DNA from: Medakamo hakoo
Lineage: Eukaryota; Chlorophyta; Trebouxiophyceae; Coccomyxaceae
Length of the DNA stretch: 64,000 nt
NCBI GenBank assembly: GCA_026636295.1
Contig: CP089460.1
Span: 620,001-684,000, forward strand
Reading direction: 5' to 3'
Shown here: positions 22,686-32,097 of the stretch, piece after piece
Position numbering within the stretch: the first letter of the stretch is position 1
How the letters are laid out: each line of letters opens with the position of its first letter
The notes under the pieces: generated by a model
Database searches by the model: none
Told to the model about the DNA's origin: nothing
What the model saw: the letters and a program-made list of their open reading frames with translations, nothing else
Translations under genes and position numbers: made by a program

Positions 22686-23303
22686 ATGCGGGCCGCCGCG
22701 AGGGCGCTAGCGCGCGCCCACCGCAGGCGAGCGCACACCGGGCGTGGAGACGGCGGCGGGCCGCCTGGGCCGCGGCGGCAACCAACAACCGATGCGGCGA
22801 CCGACCCGGCCGCCCGCCTCTCATTTTTCGAAAACGCTCGCCTCATGGTCGAAGGCGAAGCAGGCACAGCTCCCGCCCGCCCACGCGTCGTTGGGCGCCC
22901 CGCCTGGCACGCCTGGCAACTGTTTGTGGCGTGCGTGCCCGCGGGGGTCGTGTACGCGGCCGTGAGCGCGGGGCGGGCGGAGCGGCTGGAAGCCGAGGCC
23001 GCAGCGGCGGCAACCAGCGCTGGAGGAGCCGTCGCGCCGCCACCGCCGCCGCCGCCGCCCGCCGCCGCGGATGTGGCGAGCCTGCACGCGCGCATTGCCG
23101 CGCTGGAAGCCAGGGTGGGCGCGGCGGAAGCGGCCACGCCGGCGCCGCCGCCCCCGCCGCCCAGCGACGACGATCAGCCTGCTGGCAGGGGCGTGGCCGC
23201 GGCCGCGGGAAGCTGGGCCCGCGCGGCCGGCGGGTGGCTTGGTTCCTTGGCAGCACGGAGGCGAGGAGGCCCTGGGGGATCTGGGGCCGGTGGGGAGGAG
23301 TAG
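22686..23303 (+). CDS. Unassigned 205-residue protein with one hydrophobic segment and coiled coil
   Basis: I do not recognise a family. The frame starts at the first ATG (22686); a second in-frame ATG is at 22845. The N-terminal 45 residues are strongly basic (Arg/Ala). At about residues 77-95 is one hydrophobic stretch, WHAWQLFVACVPAGVVYAAVS. This is followed by an Ala/Glu coiled coil, a Pro run, a second short heptad segment (DVASLHARIAALEARVGAAEA) and a Gly/Arg tail. The layout would suit a small mitochondrial or ER tail-facing membrane protein. It could also be a chance frame in GC-rich DNA, but the hydrophobic segment and its position directly opposite the PIG-M promoter argue mildly for a gene. 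Confidence 0.42.
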   Translation: MRAAARALARAHRRRAHTGRGDGGGPPGPRRQPTTDAATDPAARLSFFENARLMVEGEAGTAPARPRVVGRPAWHAWQLFVACVPAGVVYAAVSAGRAERLEAEAAAAATSAGGAVAPPPPPPPPAAADVASLHARIAALEARVGAAEAATPAPPPPPPSDDDQPAGRGVAAAAGSWARAAGGWLGSLAARRRGGPGGSGAGGEE

Positions 23304-23750
23304 AGCGTGCGCGCGCGCGACCCTTCTTTGTAGACGCTTAGACTCAGGCGGGAGTGTGGGTTCTCTCCGGACCGGGGGCAGCGCCCGTCTCCACTCCACA
23401 AACGCACGGCCCGCGCGCCGCACAATTCTCGGGAGGCCGCCCCCGGCCCGCGGAGCCTCACCCGCGGACCAGGCCGCCACCCCCTCACAAGCTTGATAGG
23501 CAGGGCCTCTACTGTGCGTTTTGACGGGCTTTGTGACGTGGAACCCCGCAGCACCGTGTCAGCCCGAGACGGGCGCGCACACTCGCGGCCGCGGGGCGCT
23601 ATTTTCCGCGGCAAGCAAAAAACAACTCGCACGCGCACCGCCCGCCCCAGCCTCCTCACCGCCGTCCACCCTTCCAAACCCTGCCACAGTCATCCCCAGA
23701 TCGCCTACTACACACCCTTGGCCGTGACGCCCGCCAAAGCCCAGCGCCGC
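23304..23750 (+). other. Intergenic/5' region, no confident gene
   Basis: This 447-base stretch lies between two unassigned plus-strand frames. The frame of the next gene stays open back to 23493, and there is a possible acceptor (CCCCAG) at about 23694-23699. An extra 5' exon or a longer N-terminus is therefore possible. Nothing else is recognisable. Confidence 0.4.
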
Positions 23751-24860
23751 ATGGCGGACGAGCCGTGCTGCTCCAACGGCAGCGGCGGCGCCGCGGCCGC
23801 GGCCGCGCCTGGCCGCCCGCACCCGCCTGCGCCGGCCGGCCTCCTGTCCCGCCTGCGCTCCCGCCTCTTTGGCGGGGTGGGGACCGGCCGGGCTGACAAT
23901 GTGCAGCCCGCCACGCCACCGCCAGGCGAGCGGACGAGCCCCGCATCGGCCGCGCGCGAGCGCGAGCGCGCGGCCGAGCGCGCGGCAGCCCTGCCGACCG
24001 CCTCCTCTGTCGGCGACCTGGCCGGCCTGGCCCTGGGCCCGCCCCTGGCGCGGCGCCCGTCCTCCTCCACACGACGCCGGTCCGCGCACGAGTTTGACCG
24101 TGGACGACTCCACGCCGGGCGGAGTCCCGCCCTGGCAGCCGCGGCCGCGGGCGTGGCCGCGCGGCGGCCGAGCACTGGCGGCGGGACCGGCGGTGGCGGC
24201 GCCGGCTCCGGCCGCCCGTCCGGCGCGGGCGGCGGACCCGCCCGCCCTCGCCGGCGGTCGTCCGTCAGCACGGTCGCGTCCGCCGAGGCGCGGGACACGC
24301 CGTCCCCGCCCGCGGTCGCCGGCGGCCTGCACCCGGGCGCGGCCGTGCCGCCGCCGTCGCCGCGGGCGTCGTCACGCCCCCGCCGCCGCTCGTCCGCGGC
24401 CGACGGCGGGTCGTCCGCCGAGCTGGCGGCCATGTCCACGGTCGTGCGCCGCAGGCAGGCCGCTGCTGACGCGGCCTGGGCTGCCGCCGCCGCGCCGGCC
24501 GCGCCGGCCGCGCCGGCCGACCCGCCGCCGGGCTGCCTGCTGCACCTGCCGCCGCCCGGCGTCGCACTCCACCCTCCTCCTCCTCCGCCGCCGCCGCTTC
24601 CGCCGGCCTTGCGCCACTCCTTCTCCAACGGAGACTTGGAAGCTCGCGCCGCCCTGATGCGGAACGCGGGCAAAGCCGCGCCCGCGCCGCTACCGCCGGG
24701 GATGCCGCGCCCGCTCGCGCGCGGGCCGTCGCCGGCGTCGTCGGGCGGCGGCGGCGGAGGGCAGGCCGCGCCGACGGCCGGGCTGGACTCGGACAAAGCG
24801 GCGCTCGTCGCCGGGTCGGGCCTGTTTGCGTCGGCCGAGCCGAGCAATGCGAACGACTGA
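23751..24860 (+). CDS. Unassigned Ala/Pro/Arg/Ser-rich disordered protein
   Basis: The frame from the ATG at 23751 gives 369 residues. No domain is recognised. Composition is Ala, Pro, Gly, Arg and Ser, with several RRRSS/RRPSS patches (for example ARRPSSSTRRRSAHEF, RPRRRSSVSTV, RPRRRSSAADG) that fit basophilic kinase or 14-3-3 sites. There is one recurring theme, SSxGDLAGLALGP and RHSFSNGDLEARA (S-x-G-D-L), at about residues 85 and 300. The frame extends upstream to 23493, so the start is uncertain. Because GC-rich DNA yields long chance frames, I call this a probable gene only because of the periodic basic-serine motifs and the AT-rich 3' flank immediately after its stop. Confidence 0.42.
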   Translation: MADEPCCSNGSGGAAAAAAPGRPHPPAPAGLLSRLRSRLFGGVGTGRADNVQPATPPPGERTSPASAARERERAAERAAALPTASSVGDLAGLALGPPLARRPSSSTRRRSAHEFDRGRLHAGRSPALAAAAAGVAARRPSTGGGTGGGGAGSGRPSGAGGGPARPRRRSSVSTVASAEARDTPSPPAVAGGLHPGAAVPPPSPRASSRPRRRSSAADGGSSAELAAMSTVVRRRQAAADAAWAAAAAPAAPAAPADPPPGCLLHLPPPGVALHPPPPPPPPLPPALRHSFSNGDLEARAALMRNAGKAAPAPLPPGMPRPLARGPSPASSGGGGGGQAAPTAGLDSDKAALVAGSGLFASAEPSNAND

Positions 24861-25141
24861 ACTTTTTTTTATAGCGGCTGTGTGTGCCCCCTCCTTTTAT
24901 GGAAATCATTGCCCCCCCACCCCCCCCCCTTCATTTTTTTGGTGTTCGCTTTGTGCCCTTGGACATGGACTGGTTTTGCGAGGATGTGGGCGCCTCCTTC
25001 TGAATTCTTTTTGCCTGTATGTGCGGGGTGCGTGTTTGTAACCCGGACATGATGATGGCGTCTTGACTTTTTTTTTTTTTTTTTGCGCCCAGCGTCGGGG
25101 TTGGGACGTCTCTCTCTTCATACCTATCGAGCACACACTGC

Positions 25142-25821
25142 ATGCGTCTCGTCGTCGTCCGTCTCACCAGAAGCCTGCATTCCCGCCCGCCACGCGCCAT
25201 GCCCCCCGAGTCGATGCAGCCTCCACCTTCCCTCGCCTTTGTCAGCGCGGCTGATCTGCGGGCCAGGCTGGCCGGCGGAGACGCGAAGGACAAGCCGCTG
25301 GTCGTCGATGTCCGGGATGCAGGCGAACGGGAGGCCGCGATTGCGGGCGCCCTCCACGTTCCCGCCCACAAGCTGAGGTCCGAAGGTCCAGAGGCGGACG
25401 CCGCGCTGGACGACCTGGTCAGGTGAGGGCGGTGGCACTGGCGGGACGGCAGGGGAGAATGATTTCGGTTTTTGTGCGCGTGCCCAACCTACCACCCACC
25501 CGGGCCGCCTTGTTCTCCCTCTCGGGTTCTCCCACGCCCGTCCCGTCGCGCTCACACGCGCACACCCACTAACGCGCCACACAAATACACAGCACTGCAC
25601 GCCGGCAAGGCGCCTCGGAAATCGTGTTCCACTGCGTCTACAGCCAGCAGCGCGGCCCGGCCTGCGCGCGGCGCTTGCACGAACGCCTGGCCGCCGTCGC
25701 GGCGGATGGGACGGACACGGCGGCCGGCCCGCCTCCACGCATCGCGGTGCTGACGGGCGGGTTCACCGCGTGGGAGGGGCAGTACGGGCGGGACGGGGAC
25801 GTGACGGAGCGGGTGCTGTAA
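25142..25821 (+). CDS. Rhodanese-fold Cdc25/Acr2-type phosphatase or arsenate reductase
   Basis: Single-domain rhodanese-fold enzyme like plant Arath;CDC25/ACR2 and yeast YCH1, which act as tyrosine phosphatases and/or arsenate reductases. Exons 25142-25422 and 25593-25821 join in phase 2 to give 169 residues (150 if the ATG at 25199 is used). The intron has a CACTAAC branch site. Exon 1 has the N-terminal half: VSAADLRARL, KPLVVDVRDAGEREAAIAGALHVPA. Exon 2 holds the active site HCVYSQQR, a C-x5-R loop, followed by GPACARRLHERL, then LTGGFTAWEGQYG. The seven-residue C-x5-R loop separates this from ordinary thiosulfate sulfurtransferases. Whether the in vivo substrate is a phosphoprotein or arsenate cannot be seen. 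Confidence 0.85.
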
Positions 25822-25949
25822 AAAGGGAGGCGCGCAGGAGGAGGGCAGGACAGGGCAGGCGTGGCCTGGGGGCGTGCACGCCAGGTCGAAGGGGGGGTGA
25901 GAAAGCTCGCTCGCGCCTCACTCCCTCCATTTGCAGCGTGGCGCCAGCC

Positions 25950-27389
25950 ATGGTCGCCACCACGGGCGACCAGGGCAAGCAGCCGCCCGGGTTTGTGGTG
26001 CGTGTGAAAAGCCCGGGGCCTTGCCCGCCCGATGAGCTGGGCGAGGGCGGCAGACGGGGCGGCGGCGCGGGCCGCGTCCCCCCCTCCGGCCCGAATCCGG
26101 GCAGCGTCTGTCGCGAAAAAGTGGTCGGACGCGCGGACCGTCTCCCGCTCTCACGCCTTTTCCCCTCCACCGCACCGGCAGGATCCCGAGGTCTCTCGCG
26201 TCGCCCTCGCCGGGTTGCGCGCGTACCTCAAGACACGAGGTGAGTGGCGGCCAATGAAAGTGGGGACGGGGCGTGGCCGCCTTTTGCGGCGAGAGCTGCG
26301 TTTGCTCTACCCGCCCAGGGTCGAGCCGTGGGTCGAGCCATGCGCACGAAAGACTTCACCCCCCCGCCCCTGCCCGCCCACCCCTCCCAGGCATCCACGA
26401 TCTTCCGCCAGGCTTCTCCGTGCGGCTTCGGACACGGCGTGACGGGGCCAGCAAGGGCACCAATGACGTGGTGCGTGTGCGGCAGCGACGGATAGCGGAC
26501 GGGCGCGGGCCCGACGCGCTGCGCTCCCCTTTTTCGTGTCGCCGCCATTGAGACCGGCTCGGGCGCCGCCTCACCCCACGGCCTGGGACGTCGTCGGAAC
26601 GGACACACTGCTTCACCAGGCCAGAGACATGGCCTCGCATGCCACCCCGTGATGGGCGGCGGGACGTGCAGGGCTGGCATGGCCTCCCCCTGGCGGCCGG
26701 AAGGGGGGCGGCGCGCGCGCGTCGAGTGGAGCGCGCACGCCTCGGCCAAGCATCGCCGCGCCCCGCCTCCGCCCCGGCACGGCGCCCGCCCGCCTCCCCA
26801 CACCCCTCACCTATCCCCGACCCCTCATTCGCGCGCACAGTACTTCTACGGCCCGTCGGGCGAGCGGTACCGGTCCCGGCACGAGGTCCGTTTTTGTGTT
26901 TTTTCTGTCGAGCGGCGGAAAAAAAAAGGGCCGGAGCCGCAACCGCCGCGCGCCCGCCCCTCCCTCACGCCCCACTCTCCCGTCCCCCCCCCCCCCCCCC
27001 CCCCACCACCCCACCCCCCACCACCCCACCGCCCCTGTGCCAACAGGTCGCCCGGTCCCTGGGCGCCGCGCCCACGCCGGCGGACGGGCCCATGCCACGC
27101 CGCCCGCCCGCCCTGACCAGCGAGGACGAGGCCGGGCCCGGCGCGCCCCCCGCACCGCCCGGCCCGCCGTCCCCCGCCTCCGCCAGCACGACGGCGGCGC
27201 TGGAGGCCAAGGCCGCCCGCCTGCTTGTCGACAGGCTGCGCGCGCACGTGGCCGGGCTGGGCGGGACCCTGCCGCCGGGGTGGAGCGCGACCGTGCGCCT
27301 GGGCGGCGGCGAGCACGAGGCCGTGTTTGTGTGCCCGGACGGCGTGCGGCACGCCAGCCGCGACGCCGCGGCCGCGGCGGCGTTGGGCC

Positions 27390-27424
<35 letters not shown>

Positions 27425-27949
27425 GACCCGTCCAGCACGCGGGCAGAAGCCGCCGCCGTCCCGGAGGACGACGACGCATGCCTGTTGCTGTCGCTGCCCG
27501 CGGCGGCGGCGGAGCGCGGCGGCGGGAGTGGCGGTGGGGCGGGCGCGCGCGCCCCGGCTGCGCCCGGCACGGGTGCCTCCACCCCGGCCTGGCCCGCCGC
27601 CCTCGCCCCGGCGCCGCCGCCGCCGGCCGTCGGCGCCGGCTTGGACGTCTGGGCCCGCGCGGCTGCTCTGGGCCCGGCCCCCGCCTTCCACCGCTCGCTG
27701 CCCCGCCCGCCGCCGCTGTTCAAGGCGACGCCGGCCCGGCCCGCGGGCGACGCCGTCCTGGCGGCCGCGGGCGGGGACGCGTCGTCCGTCGACCCGGCGG
27801 CCTGGCGCGCGGCGGCCGCGCGTGTCGCGGCCGACGCGGCCGAGGAGGGCGTGTGGGCGACGACGACCGCGGGCGAGGACGAGACCGACGGCGGCGAGAC
27901 GGACGACGGTGGCCGGGTCGTCGTCGACGGCTGGCTGCCGGCGGCCAAA

Positions 27950-27980
<31 letters not shown>

Positions 27981-28453
27981 TGTCCCTCACCGCCTGGGCG
28001 GCCGGCGGCGGCGGGCCGCGCCCGGTGCGCTCCGACTCGCCGTCGGCCGGGTCGGCCGACGCCTCCACCGCGCCGCCGCCCCCTCTCCCCGCCCCGACCA
28101 CGGACGCGGCCGCCGAGCTCGCCCGCCTGCACGCCGCCGCGTCCGCCGCCGGCGTGCGGCTGGAGGGCGGCTGGAGCGTCGACATCAGGGTGCGGAAGGC
28201 GGGCAGTTCCCGCGGCGCGGCCGACGTTTACTTCTACTCGCCGTCGGGCGCGCGGTTCCGGAGCGTCGCGCAAGCGCTGCGCTCGGCCGGGCCGAGCCGC
28301 TTGGGCGGCGGCGGCGGCGGCGGCGGCGGCGGCCCGGCGGGCAAGCTGCCGCGCGAAGCGCCGGACACGCCGCCGGCGTCTCCAGCGGCTGCGGCTGGCG
28401 GGGTGGGCGGGTCGTCCGAGGAGGCCGCGGCCGCCAAGCGGCCGCGGGCGTGA
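25950..28453 (+). CDS. Protein with three methyl-CpG-binding-like (MBD) domains
   Basis: Predicted exons 25950-25997, 26182-26239, 26391-26470, 26841-26885 and 27047-28453 give 545 residues with consistent phases (0, 1, 0, 0). MBD-1 (about residues 36-85) is split over three exons: LPPGFSVRLRTRRDGASKG, then YFYGPSGERYRSRHE, then VARSLG. It matches LP.GW......R..GKS.GK.D.YY..P.GKR.RS..EVARYL. MBD-2 (about 135-190) is weaker (LPPGWSATVRL, FVCPDGVRHASRDAA). MBD-3 (about 434-495) is clear: GGWSVDIRVRKAGSSRG, DVYFYSPSGARFRSVAQALRSAG. The linkers are Gly/Ala/Pro-rich. MBD proteins read methylated DNA or act as chromatin adaptors; binding is inferred. The intron before the last exon has 21 consecutive C near its acceptor. 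The start codon is inferred and may lie further upstream. Confidence 0.78.
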
Positions 28454-28472
28454 TGGAGAGAGAGCCTTAGAT

Positions 28473-28508
<36 letters not shown>

Positions 28509-29136
28509 CGGTGCTGCGGTGCTGCCGCGTTGTGTGTGAGTGTGTGTGTGTGTGTGTTTACCTTTCTGCTGCTGCGTCTGGGGAAAAAACGGCAGAGAGA
28601 CTCTGCCCGCGCCCCGTTCGCGTGTTTCGATACGACCAACAAACCGACCCCATCCTTTTGAGAAGAGAACCCCTTTCCATCGAAACGAATAACTTTTTCT
28701 GTGTGCTTCTGTGTGATCTTTTACGGCGAGAGAGAGAGAGAGAGAGAAGAGAAAGGAGAGATGAGGGTGTGTGGCGGCGAGGCGGAGAGAGCGTCGGGCG
28801 CGCCGCCGCCTGGGAACGATGTGGTGCTGTGAAAACGAACGTGCTCGCCCTCCAGCCAGAGACATCTGTTGCCCGGGGTTTGGTCTTCTCGCCGCAAGGC
28901 AAAGAGGGCGGGTGGGTGGGGGTGCATTATTTGCCGGGAGGGCGCGCGCGTGGCCTTGCACGGATGGATGGGGGTGGTCGCCCCCGCCCCCTTTTTCATT
29001 CACCAGTTTCGGCCGCAAGCAACTGCCCAGTCGCGCTGCAAGAAAACGCATGCCGCGCGCGCCGCGCCGTGGCGCGGCGCCTGCGCCGCCTGCCGGCCGA
29101 CCCAGACGTGCGACAGGCAGGCCTGATTACGCGCTC
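28454..29136. other. Repeat-rich region between MBD and PHD genes
   Basis: This 683-base stretch holds a CTG/CTGTTG triplet tract (28470-28508), a (GT)n tract (about 28537-28558), a (GA)n tract (about 28730-28750) and several 'ACGCG' and 'TTTT' patches. It likely contains the MBD gene 3' UTR and the PHD gene promoter and 5' UTR. The frame of the first PHD exon is open upstream of 29137, with ATGs at 29050 and about 28819, so part of it may be coding. Confidence 0.5.
28470..28508. repeat. CTG/TTG triplet repeat in 3' UTR region
   Basis: About 13 triplets, mostly CTG with interspersed TTG, start 17 bases after the MBD stop codon. They are outside any recognised coding frame. Confidence 0.9.
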
Positions 29137-30844
29137 ATGGACGGCCTGGCCGACACCGTCTTCACGCTCGACGTGGCGGGTGCGGGGACTGTTTTTTTTT
29201 TCTTCGCGCATCGCGCTCGCGGGCCAACCCCGGCCTCTCTTGCTCGCGTGCGAGCGCTCGCACGGGCAGGCCGTCGTCTCTCGCACGGGCAGGCCGTCCC
29301 GCCGCCACGATCCCTCTGCTCCCTCACACAAGCGCTCCTCCCTGCCTGCCCCCCAAACAGACGCCAAAGCCAAAAGGCTGGCCGCCGCGACCAAGGGCAG
29401 CGGCACCGCCAACGGCGGCACGCCCAAAAAACCGGGCCGCCCACCAACGCGCTCCACGCCCGAGCGCGCCGCCGCCGCCGCGCGCAAAGCCAGCATCATC
29501 CAGCGGTCCGACTTCGCGGCCACCCTGGCCCGGGCCAAAGCCCAGCTGTCCAAGGCGCGGCGGGAGCGGACCCTGCTGGAAGCGCACGCGGCCGACGGGT
29601 GGCGCGGGGCCGGGCGCGACCGCGTCCGCCTGTCCGCCGACGCCGAACGGGCGCGGGCGTCGCTGGCGAAAGCCCAGGCCGGCCTGGTCGCGGCCGTGGC
29701 GGAGTGCGAGGCCGCCCACGGCGACAGGGCCATCCCGCACTCCGCGTACGACGCCGACGGCGAGCTGGACGAGGCCGACATCTTCTGCGCCCGGTGCGGC
29801 CGCTTCGACTGCGACGACGACGACGACATCGTCCTGTGCGACGGCGGCTGTTCACGGGCGTACCACGCCAAATGCCTGGTCCCGCCCCTGGAGCCCGAGG
29901 CCGAGCTGGCCGACCCGGACGACGGGTGGCTGTGCCGCGCGTGCGAGGTCAAAGCCGAAATCCTGATGGCCATCAACGACGAGTTTGGGTACGGGTACGA
30001 GCAGGAGACGGGCGCGGCCGAGCTGTTCACGACCGACCCGCCGTCGCAGTCGGAGGACGGGGAGGGGGGCGGCGGCGGGGAGGGCGGGGCGGCGCGCCCG
30101 CCCGCCCTGCCGCCTGGCGCCAAGCTCACGGGAGCGGGCGCGCTGCTGCTGGGCCCGGACCTCCTGTCCGACGACGGCGGCGGCGACGGGTCCGAAGACG
30201 ACTCCGACTTTCGGTCCGGCGGGACGCGGGCGACGCGCACGACGGGCGCGGGTAGTGAGGACTCGTCCTGTTCGTCGTCGTCTTCTGACGACGACGACGA
30301 CGACGACGACGGCGAGGAAAACGAGAGTGGCAGCGGTGGTGGCGGCAGCGGCCGTGCGTCCTCGGCCGAACCTTCCATGACGCCCACGCCGTCCCTGTCG
30401 GCTGAAGCCTCGCCACCCGCCGAAAACGGCGGTGGTGGGGGTGGCCGCCACCGGCGCGCCGCCGCGGTTGCCGCCCAGGAGGCGTGGCAGGCGGAGGCGG
30501 AGCGGCGGGCGGCTGCTGCTGCGGCTGCGGCCGCTGGTGGCGGTGGGAGCGCCGGCCCGTCCTCGCGCCGCCCGTCCTCCGCCGGAGCCGGTGGCCGCCG
30601 CCGCCGCCGCCGGGGCGTCGGCCGCGTCGACTACGCCGCCCTCAACGCCGCCCTGTTTGGCGGCGTGTCCGAAGCGTACGCGGGCGAGGGCGACGACGAG
30701 GACTGGGGGAGTGGCGGGAAAGAGGTCACGCAGGCGGGCCGGCGCGGTGGTGGCCGTGCCGGACGGAAGAAGAAGCGCGGCCGGGCGAGCTCAGGCCCTC
30801 CTTCTCCTTCTTCTTCCTCTTCCTCTTCGTCTGACAGTGAGTGA
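29137..30844 (+). CDS. PHD-finger protein resembling HAT3.1/PRH without the homeodomain
   Basis: Exons 29137-29179 and 29361-30844 join in phase 1 and give 508 residues (537 from the in-frame ATG at 29050). A coiled, Arg/Ala-rich region precedes a PHD finger at about residues 154-211: IFCARCGRFDCDDDDDIVLCDGGCSRAYHAKCL, then DDGWLCRACEVKAEIL, with a full Cys4-His-Cys3 set. Its wording is very close to the plant HAT3.1/PRHA finger. Downstream are acidic, Ser-rich and Gly-rich stretches. Next comes GRVDYAALNAALFGGVSEAY to DDEDWGS, resembling the conserved DY.KLYDE.FG...S..DEDW block that follows the PHD in HAT3.1. I find no homeodomain after it. Likely a nuclear chromatin reader binding histone H3 tails. 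Confidence 0.8.
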
Positions 30845-31011
30845 GAGGGCGAATGAGGGCGTGCGGCCGCTTTGCTGCGGCGCGTTTTGATAGAGACGAC
30901 GGAGGAGAGGTAGTGAAATAAAGATAAAAACCCCACCCTGCTTTTTTTTTTGTCATCGTTCACAGCACGCAGCATCAAAAACGCACGAACCACACTCGCA
31001 CACACTCCCCT

Positions 31012-31992
31012 TCACAGCCCCGTCAGCTGGCCAGCCACGCCCGCGGCCGCCGCCCACGCCTGCACCGCCGTCGCCGCGGTCACAAAGCCGGCCTTGGCCG
31101 CGGCCAGGTCGCCGGCCTTGGCCGCGGAGATGTACGACGCCACGGCGCCGGCGGCCGCGGCGGCGGCCTTGCCAGCAGGGGAGCCGGCATCGCCGGACAG
31201 GGCGGCGGCGGCGGCGGCGAAGTCGGACGCCCAGCCGCCGGACAGGGCGGAGGCCGCGTCGGAGACGGAGCCGGCGTCGAGCGCGGCGGCCGAGCGCGAC
31301 AGCTTGCGCACCGCCTTTTGCGCTGCGGACAGGGGGCCGACCTTGGTCCCGCCCGCGCTGAACCGGGCTTCCGTCGTCTTCTCGGACGCCAGGCGGGCGG
31401 ACCGGTTGGCCCGGGCCTTGACGACCAGGTCAAAGTCGTCGTCGTCCGGGATGAGGGCCATGGCTGGGGGGAGTGGGGGTGGTGGGGAGGAGTGAGAGGG
31501 GGTGGAGTCGAGCGTGTGTGTGTGTGTCGAGGTGTGTGCAGGGCCTTTCCCCGCCCATCTCTCGCCTCTCCGCGCCCGCGCATTGCGGTGCTGGCTCGGA
31601 ATGCGGCTTGGACGAGGGCGGACGAGAGGGCGCTGGTGCCAGCCGAGGCGCCGCTGCTCCGCACTCGCGCGCCGTCACGGCGAGACAAGACAATCGGCGC
31701 TGCCCCTCCGTCGCAGCGGCCGCCCCGTCAACCGGGTAACCACCCACGCCCTCGCCCCCATTCGGTTGCATGCACACGAAGGACGCCTAGTGGACCCAAT
31801 TCACGCCGCTGCGCCGCGCGCCCGCCCCCGCAGAGCGCAAAAAAGCTTCGACGCACCCGGCGCGGCGACCGTCAGGGCTGGCACCAGGGCGACCAGGCCC
31901 GCCACCGCGGCGCGGCGGCCGGGGGCCAGGACAGACGGTGCGGGCGTCGTCGTCGCCTGAGGGCGGGACGTGGACATGCGGAGGGCCTGCAT
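31012..31992 (-). CDS. Thylakoid-lumen 16.5 kDa protein (MPH2-like)
   Basis: Exons 31992-31857 and 31463-31012 (phase 1) give 195 residues. The precursor has a short Ser/Thr/Pro transit peptide. A lumen-targeting leader follows, with twin arginines before a hydrophobic stretch (GRRAAVAGLVALVPALTVAAP) and AMA just before the mature protein; the splice falls inside this site. The mature part begins LIPDDDDFDLVVKARANRSARLASEK. It continues with LSAAQKAVRKLSRSAAALDAG and ends TAVQAWAAAAGVAGQLTGL, all like the plant lumenal 16.5 kDa protein At4g02530 (MPH2), which supports photosystem II repair under high or fluctuating light. Helical, Ala-rich, with no cofactor motif. It is the clearest evidence that the organism is photosynthetic. 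The convergent PHD stop is 167 bp away. Confidence 0.85.
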
Positions 31993-32097
31993 TTTCGCGG
32001 AGGAGAGAGGAGGCGGGGCGAAGAAAGGAAAAGCGAGCAGCGAGCAAAGGCGCGTGTGGATGGCTGAACGCGTCGCAACCTGCACCCCCCCCCCCTC

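Noticed and set aside
30916-30921. AATAAA downstream of the PHD gene, and TGTAA after FabZ (about 38785), as polyadenylation signals
   Set aside because: Neither motif recurs consistently after other stops in the window, so I cannot claim which signal the organism uses.
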